This document shows positions 1 through 9,080 of a stretch of 64,000 nt of DNA, in pieces. The notes under the pieces are model-generated. The model was not told the DNA's origin. It was given only the letters and a program-made list of their open reading frames with translations, and made no database searches. The position numbers were made by a program, and so were the translations under genes. Where the stretch lies: contig OY970271.1 of assembly GCA_963715745.1 (NCBI GenBank), forward strand, positions 1,116,001-1,180,000, given 5' to 3'. The first letter of the stretch is position 1; every line of letters begins with the position of its first letter. This DNA comes from CAWGJF01 sp963715745 (GTDB taxonomy: Bacteria > Bacteroidota > Ignavibacteria > Ignavibacteriales > Ignavibacteriaceae).

Positions 1-1388
1 ATTCTTCAAACGGTAAATTTAATTCTTGGAATCCGTACGAACGAAATCACTGGGGCTATATGACCGCAGCTTACTTCGCTCCGGAAAGTTATTATTCTGA
101 AAATACCCGCAAGCTTGAACTGAATAAATGGATAGGTACAGATGCAAAATCAGTGAATGATTTTAAAAATATGGTAAAATCTTTTCATCGTGAAGGCATT
201 GGTGTTATTATGGATGTTGTTTACAACCATCTTTCAGAATATGAAATTGGAAATTTAAAGCAGATTGATAAAGAATATTATTTCAGGCTGGATGAAAACG
301 GAAACTTTATTCAGCAAAGTTATTGTGGTAATGATTTGAAAACTGAGCGACCAATGGTCAGAAGATTAATTGTTGAAAGTATTCTTTACTGGATGAAAGA
401 ATACCACGTTGATGGATTCCGTTTTGATCTTGGTAAACTGATTGATTGGGAGACAATCGAAAAAATAATTTATGAAGCAAAGAAAATAAATCCTTATGTA
501 GTTTTTGTTTGCGAACCATGGGGCGGAGGATATGATCCCGCCGGATTTTCTGTCCGCGGCTGGGGAGCCTGGAATGATCAAATACGAAATGGGATTAAAG
601 GTGAAAATCCTTTTGATGGATTGGGCTGGATTTTCGGAAACTGGTACGGCAACAACAATCCTGACAGGATTAAATCTTATGTGAATGGAACTTTATTAAA
701 AGATGCTTTAGGATTATTTAAAAATCCTCAAACATCTGTGAATTATTTGGAATCACACGATGGTTACACACTTGGAGATTTTATCCGGCTTGGTTTGAGT
801 GATGTGAAAAAAGATGAAGTGATCAAAGATGTTGATGAAATGGTAAGGCTCACTCCGCTTCAGATGAAACTAAACAAGCTTGCCGCATTATTCCTGTTCA
901 CTTCCAGGGGAATAACCATGATTCATTCAGGACAGGAGTTTGCAAGAACAAAAGTGATTCCTGAAGATGTTGCTGCTAAGGATCCGAACAAAGGAATGAT
1001 TGATCATAACAGTTATGATAAAGATAATGAGACAAATTATATTAACTATCATCATGCTGAAATTAATTCGGAGCTTTTGAATTATTACCGTGGATTAATA
1101 AAGCTCCGCACTGATTTTGTAGCTTTCCGAAAAGCAAGTTATGATGATGTTCAATTCTTCCAGATTAAAGATAATCCTTTTGCAATTGGGTACAGATTAA
1201 AATATAATAATGACGATTTTCTTGTTTTGATGAATGCCGACACGAAAAAATCAGAGGAATTTATCTTGCCGGAAGGAAGCTGGTCTGTTATTACAAATGG
1301 CAATTCAGCCGGAACTGATGAAATAAATGTTGTAAACTCTAAACTAGATGTTGAACCGACTTCCGGTTATGTTCTCGTAAAAAAATAA
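1..1388 (+). CDS. Type I pullulanase / glycogen debranching-like GH13 enzyme, 5' end missing
   Basis: This is an alpha-1,6-glucan debranching-type glycoside hydrolase of family GH13, probably acting on glycogen or pullulan-like branches. The reading frame is open from base 3, before the first Met at 60, and reads through YERNHWGYMTAAYFAPES, a pullulanase-like segment, so the gene begins outside the window. The GH13 signatures are present in order: MDVVYNHL (region I, about 210-235), DGFRFDL with the nucleophile Asp (about 411-430), CEPWGGG with the acid/base Glu (about 510-530) and ESHDGYTLGD with the transition-state His-Asp (about 750-780). The C-terminal part is the usual small beta domain. 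Substrate specificity (pullulanase versus isoamylase-like) cannot be settled without the N-terminus. Confidence 0.88.
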   Translation, partial: SSNGKFNSWNPYERNHWGYMTAAYFAPESYYSENTRKLELNKWIGTDAKSVNDFKNMVKSFHREGIGVIMDVVYNHLSEYEIGNLKQIDKEYYFRLDENGNFIQQSYCGNDLKTERPMVRRLIVESILYWMKEYHVDGFRFDLGKLIDWETIEKIIYEAKKINPYVVFVCEPWGGGYDPAGFSVRGWGAWNDQIRNGIKGENPFDGLGWIFGNWYGNNNPDRIKSYVNGTLLKDALGLFKNPQTSVNYLESHDGYTLGDFIRLGLSDVKKDEVIKDVDEMVRLTPLQMKLNKLAALFLFTSRGITMIHSGQEFARTKVIPEDVAAKDPNKGMIDHNSYDKDNETNYINYHHAEINSELLNYYRGLIKLRTDFVAFRKASYDDVQFFQIKDNPFAIGYRLKYNNDDFLVLMNADTKKSEEFILPEGSWSVITNGNSAGTDEINVVNSKLDVEPTSGYVLVKK

Positions 1389-1393
1389 TACTA

Positions 1394-2131
1394 ATGAAAT
1401 TAATCTTATTATTTATTTCATTTCTTTCCTTTTCAATATTTGCACAATCAGAGTTAAACCCTGATCAGCTGGTTGAGAAATATTTTAAGGACTCTTCATT
1501 CCCCGATAAAGAAAATTATTTAATTGATGAAATGTCTGAACAGTCAAAGACCCCATCTATAGGAGAGGAACTTACTGGTTCGGTGTCTATAAGTTATTAT
1601 CCGATTCAATCTACCAGTGAAGGTGCTGTTTATAATATTAATATTAAAAAAGAAGGAAGCAGTGCAAACTTTTATTGTTATTTGGTTAATGAAAATGGTT
1701 GGAAAATTTCTGCAATAAGGAAATTCATTTTACCGGTTTATATCTATTCAGCATTGGATTCTTTAAGCGGAATAAAAAATCCAAAGCCGCAGGATGAAAC
1801 ACTTTTAAATACTCTTCAATTAATTACCAGTGATGATCAGAATTTAAAAAACCATTTGAAAGAAAATCTTCCTGATTATACAAAACTGATCCAGTATTAT
1901 AAATCATCAGATAAAGAAAAAGCTAATGAGCTTATGCATAAGTTAGGTTGCCAGGGAATTTTTGAAGACAAAAATTATCCGGGATGTGTTTTTATTCCAA
2001 TTGGTTCAGTTGGAACCAGTGAAGTCGGTTATTTTTTTTCACGCGGGGAATCCCGGCCTATTATCTCACCAAATAATTTTATCTTTATAGAAAAAGTTGC
2101 TGAAGGCTGGTATGTTTATAAATTGATGTAA
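1394..2131 (+). CDS. Exported protein of unknown function
   Basis: The 245-residue product begins with a typical signal peptide (MKLILLFISFLSFSIFAQS), with probable cleavage after the Ala-Gln region near residue 18. The rest is a soluble, charged protein with no family I recognise; the middle (about 60-110) has alternating hydrophobic residues typical of beta strands (for example VYNINIKKEGSSANFYCYLV, NGWKISAIRKFIL), reminiscent of small NTF2- or DUF4878-like extracellular folds, but that is only an impression. It starts 5 bases after the debranching enzyme and may be co-transcribed with it. Its stop lies 1 base from the stop of the convergent histidine kinase gene, leaving no room for a separate terminator. 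Confidence 0.7.
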   Translation: MKLILLFISFLSFSIFAQSELNPDQLVEKYFKDSSFPDKENYLIDEMSEQSKTPSIGEELTGSVSISYYPIQSTSEGAVYNINIKKEGSSANFYCYLVNENGWKISAIRKFILPVYIYSALDSLSGIKNPKPQDETLLNTLQLITSDDQNLKNHLKENLPDYTKLIQYYKSSDKEKANELMHKLGCQGIFEDKNYPGCVFIPIGSVGTSEVGYFFSRGESRPIISPNNFIFIEKVAEGWYVYKLM

Positions 2132-2132
2132 C

Positions 2133-5100
2133 TTATCTTGAAGAAGACATTCCTTTGCGAAGTGCTTTTTCCACAGACTGCTTAAAATTCCTTAGATCAA
2201 CAGGTTTCTGAAATACATATTCAATTCCTAAATCTGTATAATCTGCTGCAGAATTTCTGTCTATGCTGCTGCTTAAAACTATAACCGGAGAAGTTTTTAT
2301 CGCCTCACTTTTTATCATTTCTTTTACGAATTCATAACCGTTCATCTCCGGCATCTGGTGTTCTGTAATTATCAGTGCAGGTGGAGATGTAGAAATTTTA
2401 TCAAGTGCTTCTTTTCCGTTTGATGCAATATCAATTGAATATTCAGGAGTAATATTTTTCAGAATTTTTGAATACAATATCCGGTCAGTTTTATTTGAAT
2501 CGACAATAAGAATATTTTCTGAAGCTATAGGAAGAGTAAATTTAAATTCAGATCCTTTTCCGTACTTTGATTCTACAGTTATTTTTCCGCCATGTTTTTC
2601 CACAATTTCTTTAACAAGTGATAGTCCTAATCCGCTGCCGCGCTCACCAGCGGTTCCTTCTGAAGTAAACTTAGAATCAATGTTGAATAGCTTATCAATA
2701 TTTTCAGGTTTTATTCCTCGCCCTGTATCTTTTACTTTAAATTCAATAAAACGAATTGAGGAAGAAGGTTTTACTGAAATGGTGATCAAGCCGCCTTTGT
2801 CTGTAAACTTAATAGCATTAGAAATAAGATTATTAAATACCTGCAGGATCAGATTTTTGTCTACAAAAACAGAATATTCATCACCAACAATTGATAATAT
2901 TTTAATACCTTTCTGAAATGCCGTTCCGGAAATTGTATTTATTGATTTTTCAACAATGATTTTTGCTTCTATTTTCTGAGGCTCAAATTTAATTCTTCCG
3001 GTCTGCAGCCTTGTCCAGTCAAGCAGAGAATTTACAAGTGCAAGCATAGACTTTGAAGATTCCTGAATATATTTTACGTATTGTTTGCGTTCTTCTTCAC
3101 TTAGTGATTCATCTCCGGAAAGTAAATCAGTAAAACCTAAAATAGAACTGAATGGAGTTCTTAGATCATGAGATACGATCGAAATAAACCTGTCTTTTGT
3201 TTCATTTAGTTTTTTCAGGCTTTCTGTTGACTGCTTCAACTCTTCTTCTGCCCGCTTCTTTAATGTAATATCGCTTACAAGTCCGTAAACTTTTTGAATT
3301 TCTCCGGAAGAATTCCGAACAAGATTAACTTTGTTTCTTATCCAGACAATGTTCCCATGTTTATTTATAATTCTGAACTCAAACTCGCCGGACGATTGGA
3401 AACGGTTTTTCATTAATGCATTTACTTTCTTTTTCATAAATGTAAAATCATCCGGGTGAATAACCTTTAGAAACAATTTTGTATCACTCAAAAAATCTGA
3501 CTGTGAGTAACCGGTTATTTTTTCAACTGCGGCAGTATAAAAAATAGGCCTTAAATATCTTCCTACTCTTTCAAAAGTAAAGAGAAAATCATCAATGTTT
3601 TCAGTTATATTTCTGTATTTCTCTTCTGATTCCTTTATCGCACGTTGTGAGCGTTTTCTTTCTGTTATATCTCTTGCTAAAATTGACAAATAGGTTTTTT
3701 CATCCTGTTGAAATACAGAAATTGTAAGTTCACAATAGAAAAACGAATTGTCACGTTTCTTTGCAAGGAAATCAAACCTGTCCGGTGCATATTTATTTCT
3801 TTCTTTAAGCCTGAAAAATTCAGCAACTCTTAGTATGTCATCATTGGAAACAAGGTCAAGAAGATCTTTATTATTAAGATCAACAGTAGAATCAAACCCA
3901 AATATATTAGCAAATTCTTTGTTTGCGCTAAAAATTCTTCCATCAACAGCAATTGCAATACCATCCAATGATGATTCAAAAAATGAAGAATAAACTGATT
4001 GTTCTTTTCCAAAAATATTTTCTTTTTCCCGGAAATACCCGATATATTTTTTACTGAATGTTTTTTCATCACTTACAAGTTTGAATTTACCGCTTAATTC
4101 TAAAACCTGTCCGGATTTTTTGTGAAGTGAAAGTTTTATTTCTTTATCAACTTCACTTAATAAATCTTCAACAGACATAACTTTTTTGTTTTTGTAAAAC
4201 TCAGTTTGCAGCAAATCATCAAGATGAATTTCGGTCAATTCATCTTTGGTATATTCAAGTTTATTCAATAAAGATTTATTCAAATATTCAATATGACCGG
4301 AAGAATCTGTAACAAAAATTAATATGTCGGAATTTGAAACAATTTTTTGAAGAGAATTTTCAGAATTTATTATTTCATCTTTTTCTTTAAGCGAGTCAGT
4401 TATTTCAACACACTGAATAATTATTTCTTCTGATTCTGAAACAGCCGGAACAAACCTGAATTCAAATGATCTTTTCTGATGATCCTCATTGAAAAAATTA
4501 ACATTCACTTTGTGGTAATCAATAAGCCCGATATCAGTCTTTAAAGATGTGAAATAATCTTTAGTGAAAGCTTCGAAAACTTCACCGATAAATTTTCCTT
4601 TAACAGAGTCTGCAGACAGCTTAAAAAGTTTTTCTGATTTCTCATCCCAGTAAATTATTTTTCCATCAGCATTTAGTGTAATTACTGCCTGGTTTAGCTT
4701 TTCACTTGCTGTTTTGTAATACTCAAGCTGCATAAGTTCTTCTTTGAGTTCAGAACTTTGTGCAATCTCACCTGTTTTATCATTAAAAAACAAATAAAGA
4801 TATCTTAATTGTCCGTAAGTGTTCAACATAGGTTCAATTCTGCATTCAAAATTTTTCTTCTCTGAATTTTTATCAACAGATATTTTTTCAATACGATGTT
4901 CTTTTAACTCTAAAACTTCTTTTATCTTATTTTTGATTTGATTGTTCACCTGCGTATTAAAAATCTCTGCTAAATTTTTACCCGAAATTTCGTCGTGCCT
5001 TAATCCTATTTTTTCAAAAGTTTTTCCTGTTGAATAGCGTATATCACCTTCGGGATTAACAACGAACAGAAAGTCATTTACTTTTTCAATTGCTCTTTCT

Positions 5101-5531
5101 ATATACTCAGATTTAAAGTGCATAGATTGACGGGAAGTAACAAGAACTTTAATGTCTTCAATCAGCAGAATTCCGCCGAGCATATCACCATTATCAGAAA
5201 ACGGGGAACCTTTAACAATTAAAGTTATTTCTTTGCCATCTTTTGTCGGTATGTGTTTCAATTCTTTTTCAAAAGGATAGCCTTTGGCAAGTTCATCCAG
5301 TTCATTTTTTAAATCTGATGAGGGGAATAAATTATACTCAAAAATATTTTTACCAATTAGTGAAGTTGTTTCGAGTTGATATAGAATTGAAAAATCACGA
5401 AAGTTTTGGTTGACATAATCAATAATTCCGTCCTTAGAAAACGTAATTATGCCTACCGGTGCCTGTTCAATAAATTTTGATAGCTTCTCTTCCATTAAAT
5501 TAGCCTGGAAGGGAACCCCCTCTGTTGTCAT
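2133..5531 (-). CDS. Cytosolic six-PAS hybrid sensor histidine kinase with a non-canonical receiver
   Basis: This is a multi-sensor histidine kinase of about 1130 residues. Going from the N-terminus I count six PAS-like segments (the last two followed by the typical DITERKRS and DITLKKRAEE linkers), a HisKA dimerisation domain with the phosphoacceptor His in FISIVSHDLRTPFSSILGF, an HATPase_c domain with N (NLISNAIKFTD), G1 (DTGRGI) and G2 (GERGSGLGLSLV) boxes, and a C-terminal receiver. No transmembrane segment or signal peptide is visible, so it should sense cytosolic signals. In the receiver the expected phosphoacceptor Asp is Glu (LIITEHQMPEMNG) and one acidic-pocket Asp is Ser (LIVDSN); the Ser/Thr and Lys-Pro positions are kept. 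A GTG at 5555 would add 8 residues, but the ATG at 5531 has AAGGGA just upstream and is preferred. Confidence 0.9.
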   Translation of the reverse strand: MTTEGVPFQANLMEEKLSKFIEQAPVGIITFSKDGIIDYVNQNFRDFSILYQLETTSLIGKNIFEYNLFPSSDLKNELDELAKGYPFEKELKHIPTKDGKEITLIVKGSPFSDNGDMLGGILLIEDIKVLVTSRQSMHFKSEYIERAIEKVNDFLFVVNPEGDIRYSTGKTFEKIGLRHDEISGKNLAEIFNTQVNNQIKNKIKEVLELKEHRIEKISVDKNSEKKNFECRIEPMLNTYGQLRYLYLFFNDKTGEIAQSSELKEELMQLEYYKTASEKLNQAVITLNADGKIIYWDEKSEKLFKLSADSVKGKFIGEVFEAFTKDYFTSLKTDIGLIDYHKVNVNFFNEDHQKRSFEFRFVPAVSESEEIIIQCVEITDSLKEKDEIINSENSLQKIVSNSDILIFVTDSSGHIEYLNKSLLNKLEYTKDELTEIHLDDLLQTEFYKNKKVMSVEDLLSEVDKEIKLSLHKKSGQVLELSGKFKLVSDEKTFSKKYIGYFREKENIFGKEQSVYSSFFESSLDGIAIAVDGRIFSANKEFANIFGFDSTVDLNNKDLLDLVSNDDILRVAEFFRLKERNKYAPDRFDFLAKKRDNSFFYCELTISVFQQDEKTYLSILARDITERKRSQRAIKESEEKYRNITENIDDFLFTFERVGRYLRPIFYTAAVEKITGYSQSDFLSDTKLFLKVIHPDDFTFMKKKVNALMKNRFQSSGEFEFRIINKHGNIVWIRNKVNLVRNSSGEIQKVYGLVSDITLKKRAEEELKQSTESLKKLNETKDRFISIVSHDLRTPFSSILGFTDLLSGDESLSEEERKQYVKYIQESSKSMLALVNSLLDWTRLQTGRIKFEPQKIEAKIIVEKSINTISGTAFQKGIKILSIVGDEYSVFVDKNLILQVFNNLISNAIKFTDKGGLITISVKPSSSIRFIEFKVKDTGRGIKPENIDKLFNIDSKFTSEGTAGERGSGLGLSLVKEIVEKHGGKITVESKYGKGSEFKFTLPIASENILIVDSNKTDRILYSKILKNITPEYSIDIASNGKEALDKISTSPPALIITEHQMPEMNGYEFVKEMIKSEAIKTSPVIVLSSSIDRNSAADYTDLGIEYVFQKPVDLRNFKQSVEKALRKGMSSSR

Positions 5532-5921
5532 ATTTTCCCTTCGGGTTTCGCCCACTACTAAATTTAGATATTATCTATCAATAATAGTGCAATTATATAC
5601 TTTTAACTAAAAATTTATTTTGATTAGTCAATGATTTATAATTTATAAAGTAATTATTACTGTTTGTTATAAATTCAATTAAAAATAAAAGAAATATTTG
5701 TTCAATTTAATTGAAAAACAGGTATGATATTTTTATTTGGACTATTGTTGTTTAACCTGAATTAAATTTCAAAATGAGTTTGTCTCAAAATGGTTGCTAA
5801 TTGTGATATAAAAAGATTTTTTGGTACACTGTTTATGATTTCTAATAATAACATTTAGGGCGAATTTTGTAAGTTTGTGATAACCTTTAAACTAATAGAA
5901 AAATAAATAAGCAGGTAAATA
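5532..5921. other. AT-rich divergent intergenic region
   Basis: About 390 bases separate the divergent histidine kinase and mlaE-like genes. I see no coding potential, no tRNA and no strong hairpin. The sequence is very AT-rich throughout. On the plus strand a TAAGTTTG (5870-5877) matches the TAnnTTTG -10 consensus at a reasonable distance from the TTG start at 5922. On the minus strand TTGACT and a TATAAT occur upstream of the kinase, but not with a standard 17-base spacing. It presumably holds both promoters. Confidence 0.6.
5870..5877 (+). promoter_or_regulatory. Putative TAnnTTTG -10 element for the mlaE-like gene
   Basis: TAAGTTTG matches the -10 consensus of Bacteroidota-type housekeeping sigma factors in all defined positions and sits 44 bases before the start codon. 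No good TTGACA lies 17 bases upstream, so support is limited to this element. Confidence 0.35.
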
Positions 5922-6689
5922 TTGAACTTTTTTCAGTGGTTTGGATCAGTTGTCCTTTCTTTTTTAAGAGAGTTCGGGCAGATTTCAATCCTGTTTTTCC
6001 GGATAATCAGCAATTTTAAAAATCTTATCCGAACGAGGAGACAAGTTTTTTTCCAGATGGAACACATTGGAGTTGACTCACTTCCACTGGTTTTAATTAT
6101 TGCTATTTTCACAGGAGCTGTAGCTGCCTGGCAGGCTGCTTATCAGTTAAAAGGAATGGCGCCTTTATCATTTTTAGGTGCAACAACAAGCAGGGCAATA
6201 ATAACAGAACTTGCTCCGGTTCTTACCGGTATTGTAATTGCCGGAAGGGTTGGGGCTTCAATTGCTGCAGAACTTGGAACTATGAAAGTTACTGAACAAA
6301 TAGATGCTCTTGAAATTATGGCAATTGATCCGGTAAGATATCTGGCGATGCCAAGAGTTCTTGCTTCAGTTTTAATGATGCCGGTACTTGTTCTTTTTGC
6401 AAATTTTATAGCAATACTTGGTGCATATATAGTTGCTAATTATTTTCTTGGCGTCTCGTTTGATGTTTTTTTCGGTTCCGTAAAACAATATTTTGTATTT
6501 TCTGATATGACTGCCGGGCTGGTAAAAACTATAACTTTCGGATGTGTAACTGCTTTACTTGGCTGTCATATCGGATTCAGAACGACAGGTGGTGCCGAAG
6601 GAGTAGGTTTGTCAACAATCAGGTCATTTGTTTTATCCGCAGCAATGATATTAATTCTCGATTACGTTCTCTGGATGGCTTTATTTTAA
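5922..6689 (+). CDS. mlaE: MlaE/YrbE-family ABC transporter permease
   Basis: This 255-residue integral membrane protein belongs to the MlaE family, the permease of phospholipid/lipid ABC transporters that work with an MlaF ATPase and an MCE protein (MlaD) between the inner and outer membranes. The family signatures are clear: the amphipathic N-terminal segment followed by VLIIAIFTGAVAAWQAAYQL, the conserved ELAPVLTGIVIAGRVGASIAAELGTM core with TEQIDALEIMAIDP, and the C-terminal TTGGAEGVG motif. It starts at a TTG preceded by CAGGT about 8 bases upstream. No mlaF or MCE gene follows; the next gene is ilvE after 128 bases, so its partners must be encoded elsewhere. Confidence 0.9.
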   Translation: MNFFQWFGSVVLSFLREFGQISILFFRIISNFKNLIRTRRQVFFQMEHIGVDSLPLVLIIAIFTGAVAAWQAAYQLKGMAPLSFLGATTSRAIITELAPVLTGIVIAGRVGASIAAELGTMKVTEQIDALEIMAIDPVRYLAMPRVLASVLMMPVLVLFANFIAILGAYIVANYFLGVSFDVFFGSVKQYFVFSDMTAGLVKTITFGCVTALLGCHIGFRTTGGAEGVGLSTIRSFVLSAAMILILDYVLWMALF

Positions 6690-6817
6690 TTTTATAATGA
6701 AATTATTGTTAAATATTAATAAATAAATTTTAAGGATTTTTTTTCTCAGATTTTCTTTTAAATTCATGGTTACAATTGGGGAATTTTTGCACTTCATAAA
6801 AAACTATAGGTCTCATC

Positions 6818-7906
6818 ATGGAAAAAATAAAATACATCCTGAAAGAAAGAAATAATAATGTAGTTCTTCCTGAAAACCTCGGGTTCGGAAAAATATTTAC
6901 AGATCATTTATTTATGATGGATTATACACCAGAAGAAGGATGGCATGATCCTGTTATAAAACCGGTTGACCAGATGGGAATGCACCCGGCAACAATGTTT
7001 ATCCATTACGGACAAGCTGTGTTTGAAGGTATGAAAGCATTCCGTCAGAAAAATGGTGAAATAGTTTTATTTAGACCAGATAAACATTTTGAAAGAATTA
7101 ATAATTCATCCCGAAGAATCTGCATTCCTGAAGTTGATGTTGATTTTGTTATTGAAGCACTTCGTGAATTAGTTTCAATTGATAAAGACTGGATACCAGC
7201 AAAGAAAGGTGAATCTCTTTATATCAGACCTTTTATATACGGATCTGATCCTTTCCTTGGTGTGCGTCCTTCAAAAAATTACAAATTTGTAATTTTACTT
7301 TCACCAGTCGGTGCATATTATGCTTCAGGATTTAAACCTGTTAAAATTCTTGTTCAGGATAAATTTGTCCGTGCAGTAAGAAAAGGTCTGGGTGAATGTA
7401 AAACTCCTGCAAACTATGCTGCAAGTCTGCTTGCCGGTGAAGAAGCAATGAAAAAAGGGTTTACCCAGGTTCTCTGGCTCGATGCAATTAACCTGAAGAA
7501 TATCGAAGAAGTAGGAACAATGAACATCTTTATTAATATGAAAGATGAAATTGTTACTCCAAAACTCAACGGCAGTATTTTACCCGGAATAACGAGACGT
7601 TCAGTTATCGAGATTTTAAAAGAATGGAATATGAATATTGTTGAAAGAGATATCTCAATTGATGAAGTTACTGAAGCTTATGATAAAGGAAACCTTTTGA
7701 GTGTTTTTGGAACAGGTACTGCTGCAATTATCTCTTCTGTTGGCTGGCTGACATATAAAGATAAAACAATGGAAATCAATGGAGGTGAACCTGCAGAACT
7801 CGATTTGAAATTGTTTAATGAAATAACTTCCATCCACTATGGATTAAAAGAAGATATTCATAACTGGTTAATGCCTGTTGAAAAGAAGGGAGTAGAAGTT
7901 TCTTGA
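6818..7906 (+). CDS. ilvE: Branched-chain amino acid aminotransferase
   Basis: This PLP-dependent fold-type IV aminotransferase interconverts Leu, Ile and Val with their 2-oxo acids in the cytosol. The 362-residue length and motifs fit the large BCAT class: FIHYGQAVFEGMKAFR near residue 65-80, the probable PLP Lys in GLGECKTPANYAASLL (about residues 190-205), QVLWLDA, GTMNIF, and the phosphate-binding GTGTAAIISSVG near residue 298-310. It has an ATG start with AGG 8 bases upstream. Its stop overlaps the TTG start of the following phosphatase gene, implying translational coupling, although the two have no obvious metabolic link. Confidence 0.95.
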   Translation: MEKIKYILKERNNNVVLPENLGFGKIFTDHLFMMDYTPEEGWHDPVIKPVDQMGMHPATMFIHYGQAVFEGMKAFRQKNGEIVLFRPDKHFERINNSSRRICIPEVDVDFVIEALRELVSIDKDWIPAKKGESLYIRPFIYGSDPFLGVRPSKNYKFVILLSPVGAYYASGFKPVKILVQDKFVRAVRKGLGECKTPANYAASLLAGEEAMKKGFTQVLWLDAINLKNIEEVGTMNIFINMKDEIVTPKLNGSILPGITRRSVIEILKEWNMNIVERDISIDEVTEAYDKGNLLSVFGTGTAAIISSVGWLTYKDKTMEINGGEPAELDLKLFNEITSIHYGLKEDIHNWLMPVEKKGVEVS

Positions 7907-9006
7907 GCTTCTTCAGGATTTTCCTGAGCCTTCTTTTTTTTATTGTAATTAATTTTGGTGCTGGTGCTGCGGATAAACCAAAAAACGTCATCATCCTGAT
8001 TGGAGATGGAATGGGAATCAATTGCATCAGCACATCACTTCTACAGGATCCGAACAGTCCATTCTATGCTTTTAAGACAATCGGATTTTCCATAACCAAA
8101 TCTGCTAATCAATTAATTACTGATTCTGCCGCAGGTGCAACTGCAATTGCCACTGGTTACAGAACGAACAATAAAATGGATGCAGTTACTCCTGATGAAA
8201 AACCTGTGCATACTATTTTTGAACTTGTAAGAAATCTTGGTCTTTCAACCGGAGTTGTTGTTACAAGTGATGTTACCGATGCCACTCCTTCCTGCTTTAT
8301 TGCGCACGATAAAAGCAGGTATAATAAAGATGAAATTGCTTACCAGTTTACTCAATCAGGAACTGACGTAGTTATTGGAGGGGGACTTGATTTTTTTCTT
8401 CCTGAAAATGCAGGTGGTAAAAGAAAAGATGGAAATAATTTAATAGATAAATTAAAATCTAACTCATACCAGTTTTACAATAATTTTGATGACTTACAGA
8501 AAAGCGACCCGAGAAAAAATTTTTATGCACTCTTTTCTGCTGTTGGTTTGCCGAAAGCCACAGAACGAAATTATTCCTTAGGACAATTGACAAATATCGC
8601 TCTCAAAAATCTTTCGCAGGATCCTGATGGATTTATGCTGATGGTTGAAGGCTCGCAAATTGACTGGGCAGGGCATGATGATGATGCAAATTATCTTTTA
8701 AGTGAAATGAAAGATTTTACAACTGCTGTAAATGCCGCACTCGATTTTGCCAAAGAAAATGGAAACACTCTTATTATTATAACTGCCGATCATGAAACAG
8801 GCGGAATGACAATAACAGGTGGCGAGCTTGATGGCAGTAATCTTAAATTTAGTTTTGTTGGAAAAAACCACACCGCAGGAGTTGTTGCTGTTCTTGCCAA
8901 AGGACCCGGTGAAGAAAACTTTTCAGGCATTTACGGCAACTACGAAATTGGCAGGAAACTTTTTTATTTGTTTGATCCTGATTACAAGTTTTCTAACACA
9001 AAATAA
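7903..9006 (+). CDS. Alkaline phosphatase, exported
   Basis: This is a metal-dependent phosphomonoesterase of the alkaline phosphatase superfamily, presumably periplasmic. A signal peptide (about residues 1-22, ending GAGAA) precedes the metal-binding VIILIGDGMG, the catalytic Ser in TDSAAGATAIATG, the metal-ligand segment EGSQIDWAGHDDD and TADHETGG; a C-terminal His in KNHTAG supplies the last zinc ligand. All catalytic elements are present, and 367 residues is short but complete for bacterial PhoA-like enzymes of this clade. The start is a TTG that overlaps the ilvE stop, with GGGAG about 10 bases upstream. No Pho-box-like repeat is visible, as expected if it is co-transcribed with ilvE. 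Confidence 0.92.
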   Translation: MSFFRIFLSLLFFIVINFGAGAADKPKNVIILIGDGMGINCISTSLLQDPNSPFYAFKTIGFSITKSANQLITDSAAGATAIATGYRTNNKMDAVTPDEKPVHTIFELVRNLGLSTGVVVTSDVTDATPSCFIAHDKSRYNKDEIAYQFTQSGTDVVIGGGLDFFLPENAGGKRKDGNNLIDKLKSNSYQFYNNFDDLQKSDPRKNFYALFSAVGLPKATERNYSLGQLTNIALKNLSQDPDGFMLMVEGSQIDWAGHDDDANYLLSEMKDFTTAVNAALDFAKENGNTLIIITADHETGGMTITGGELDGSNLKFSFVGKNHTAGVVAVLAKGPGEENFSGIYGNYEIGRKLFYLFDPDYKFSNTK

Positions 9007-9024
9007 AATTTCTAATTTCCCCTC

Positions 9025-9055
9025 TTGACAAGTGCTCATCCGTTCACTATATTTG
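9025..9055 (+). promoter_or_regulatory. lexA promoter (TTGACA-N17-TATATTTG)
   Basis: A perfect TTGACA (9025-9030) is separated by 17 bases from TATATTTG (9048-9055), which matches TAnnTTTG exactly. The predicted transcription start (about 9061) leaves a leader of about 20 bases before the lexA ATG. The element is interleaved with two palindromic operators. Confidence 0.75.
9031..9048 (+). promoter_or_regulatory. Putative LexA operator 1 (between -35 and -10)
   Basis: AGTGCTCATCCGTTCACT is an imperfect palindrome with AGTG/CACT ends. It lies between the -35 and the -10. Its reverse complement matches operator 2 at 16 of 18 positions, so the two boxes form one larger inverted repeat. The GAACnnnnGAGC core is reminiscent of Gram-positive-type LexA boxes (GAACnnnnGTTC). 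That LexA is the ligand is inferred from position before lexA and from LexA's usual autoregulation. Confidence 0.6.
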
Positions 9056-9056
9056 C

Positions 9057-9074
9057 AGTGAACAAATGAGCACT
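9057..9074 (+). promoter_or_regulatory. Putative LexA operator 2 (start-site region)
   Basis: AGTGAACAAATGAGCACT covers the expected transcription start and stops 6 bases before the lexA ATG. It is the inverted copy of operator 1, with two mismatches. Occupation would block both promoter recognition and initiation. Confidence 0.6.
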
Positions 9075-9080
9075 ACTTAA

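Noticed and set aside
5815..5840. TGGTACACTGTTTAT resembles a sigma-54 -24/-12 site upstream of the mlaE-like gene
   Set aside because: The GC dinucleotide of the -12 element (TTGC) is missing and the TAnnTTTG element nearer the gene is a better fit.
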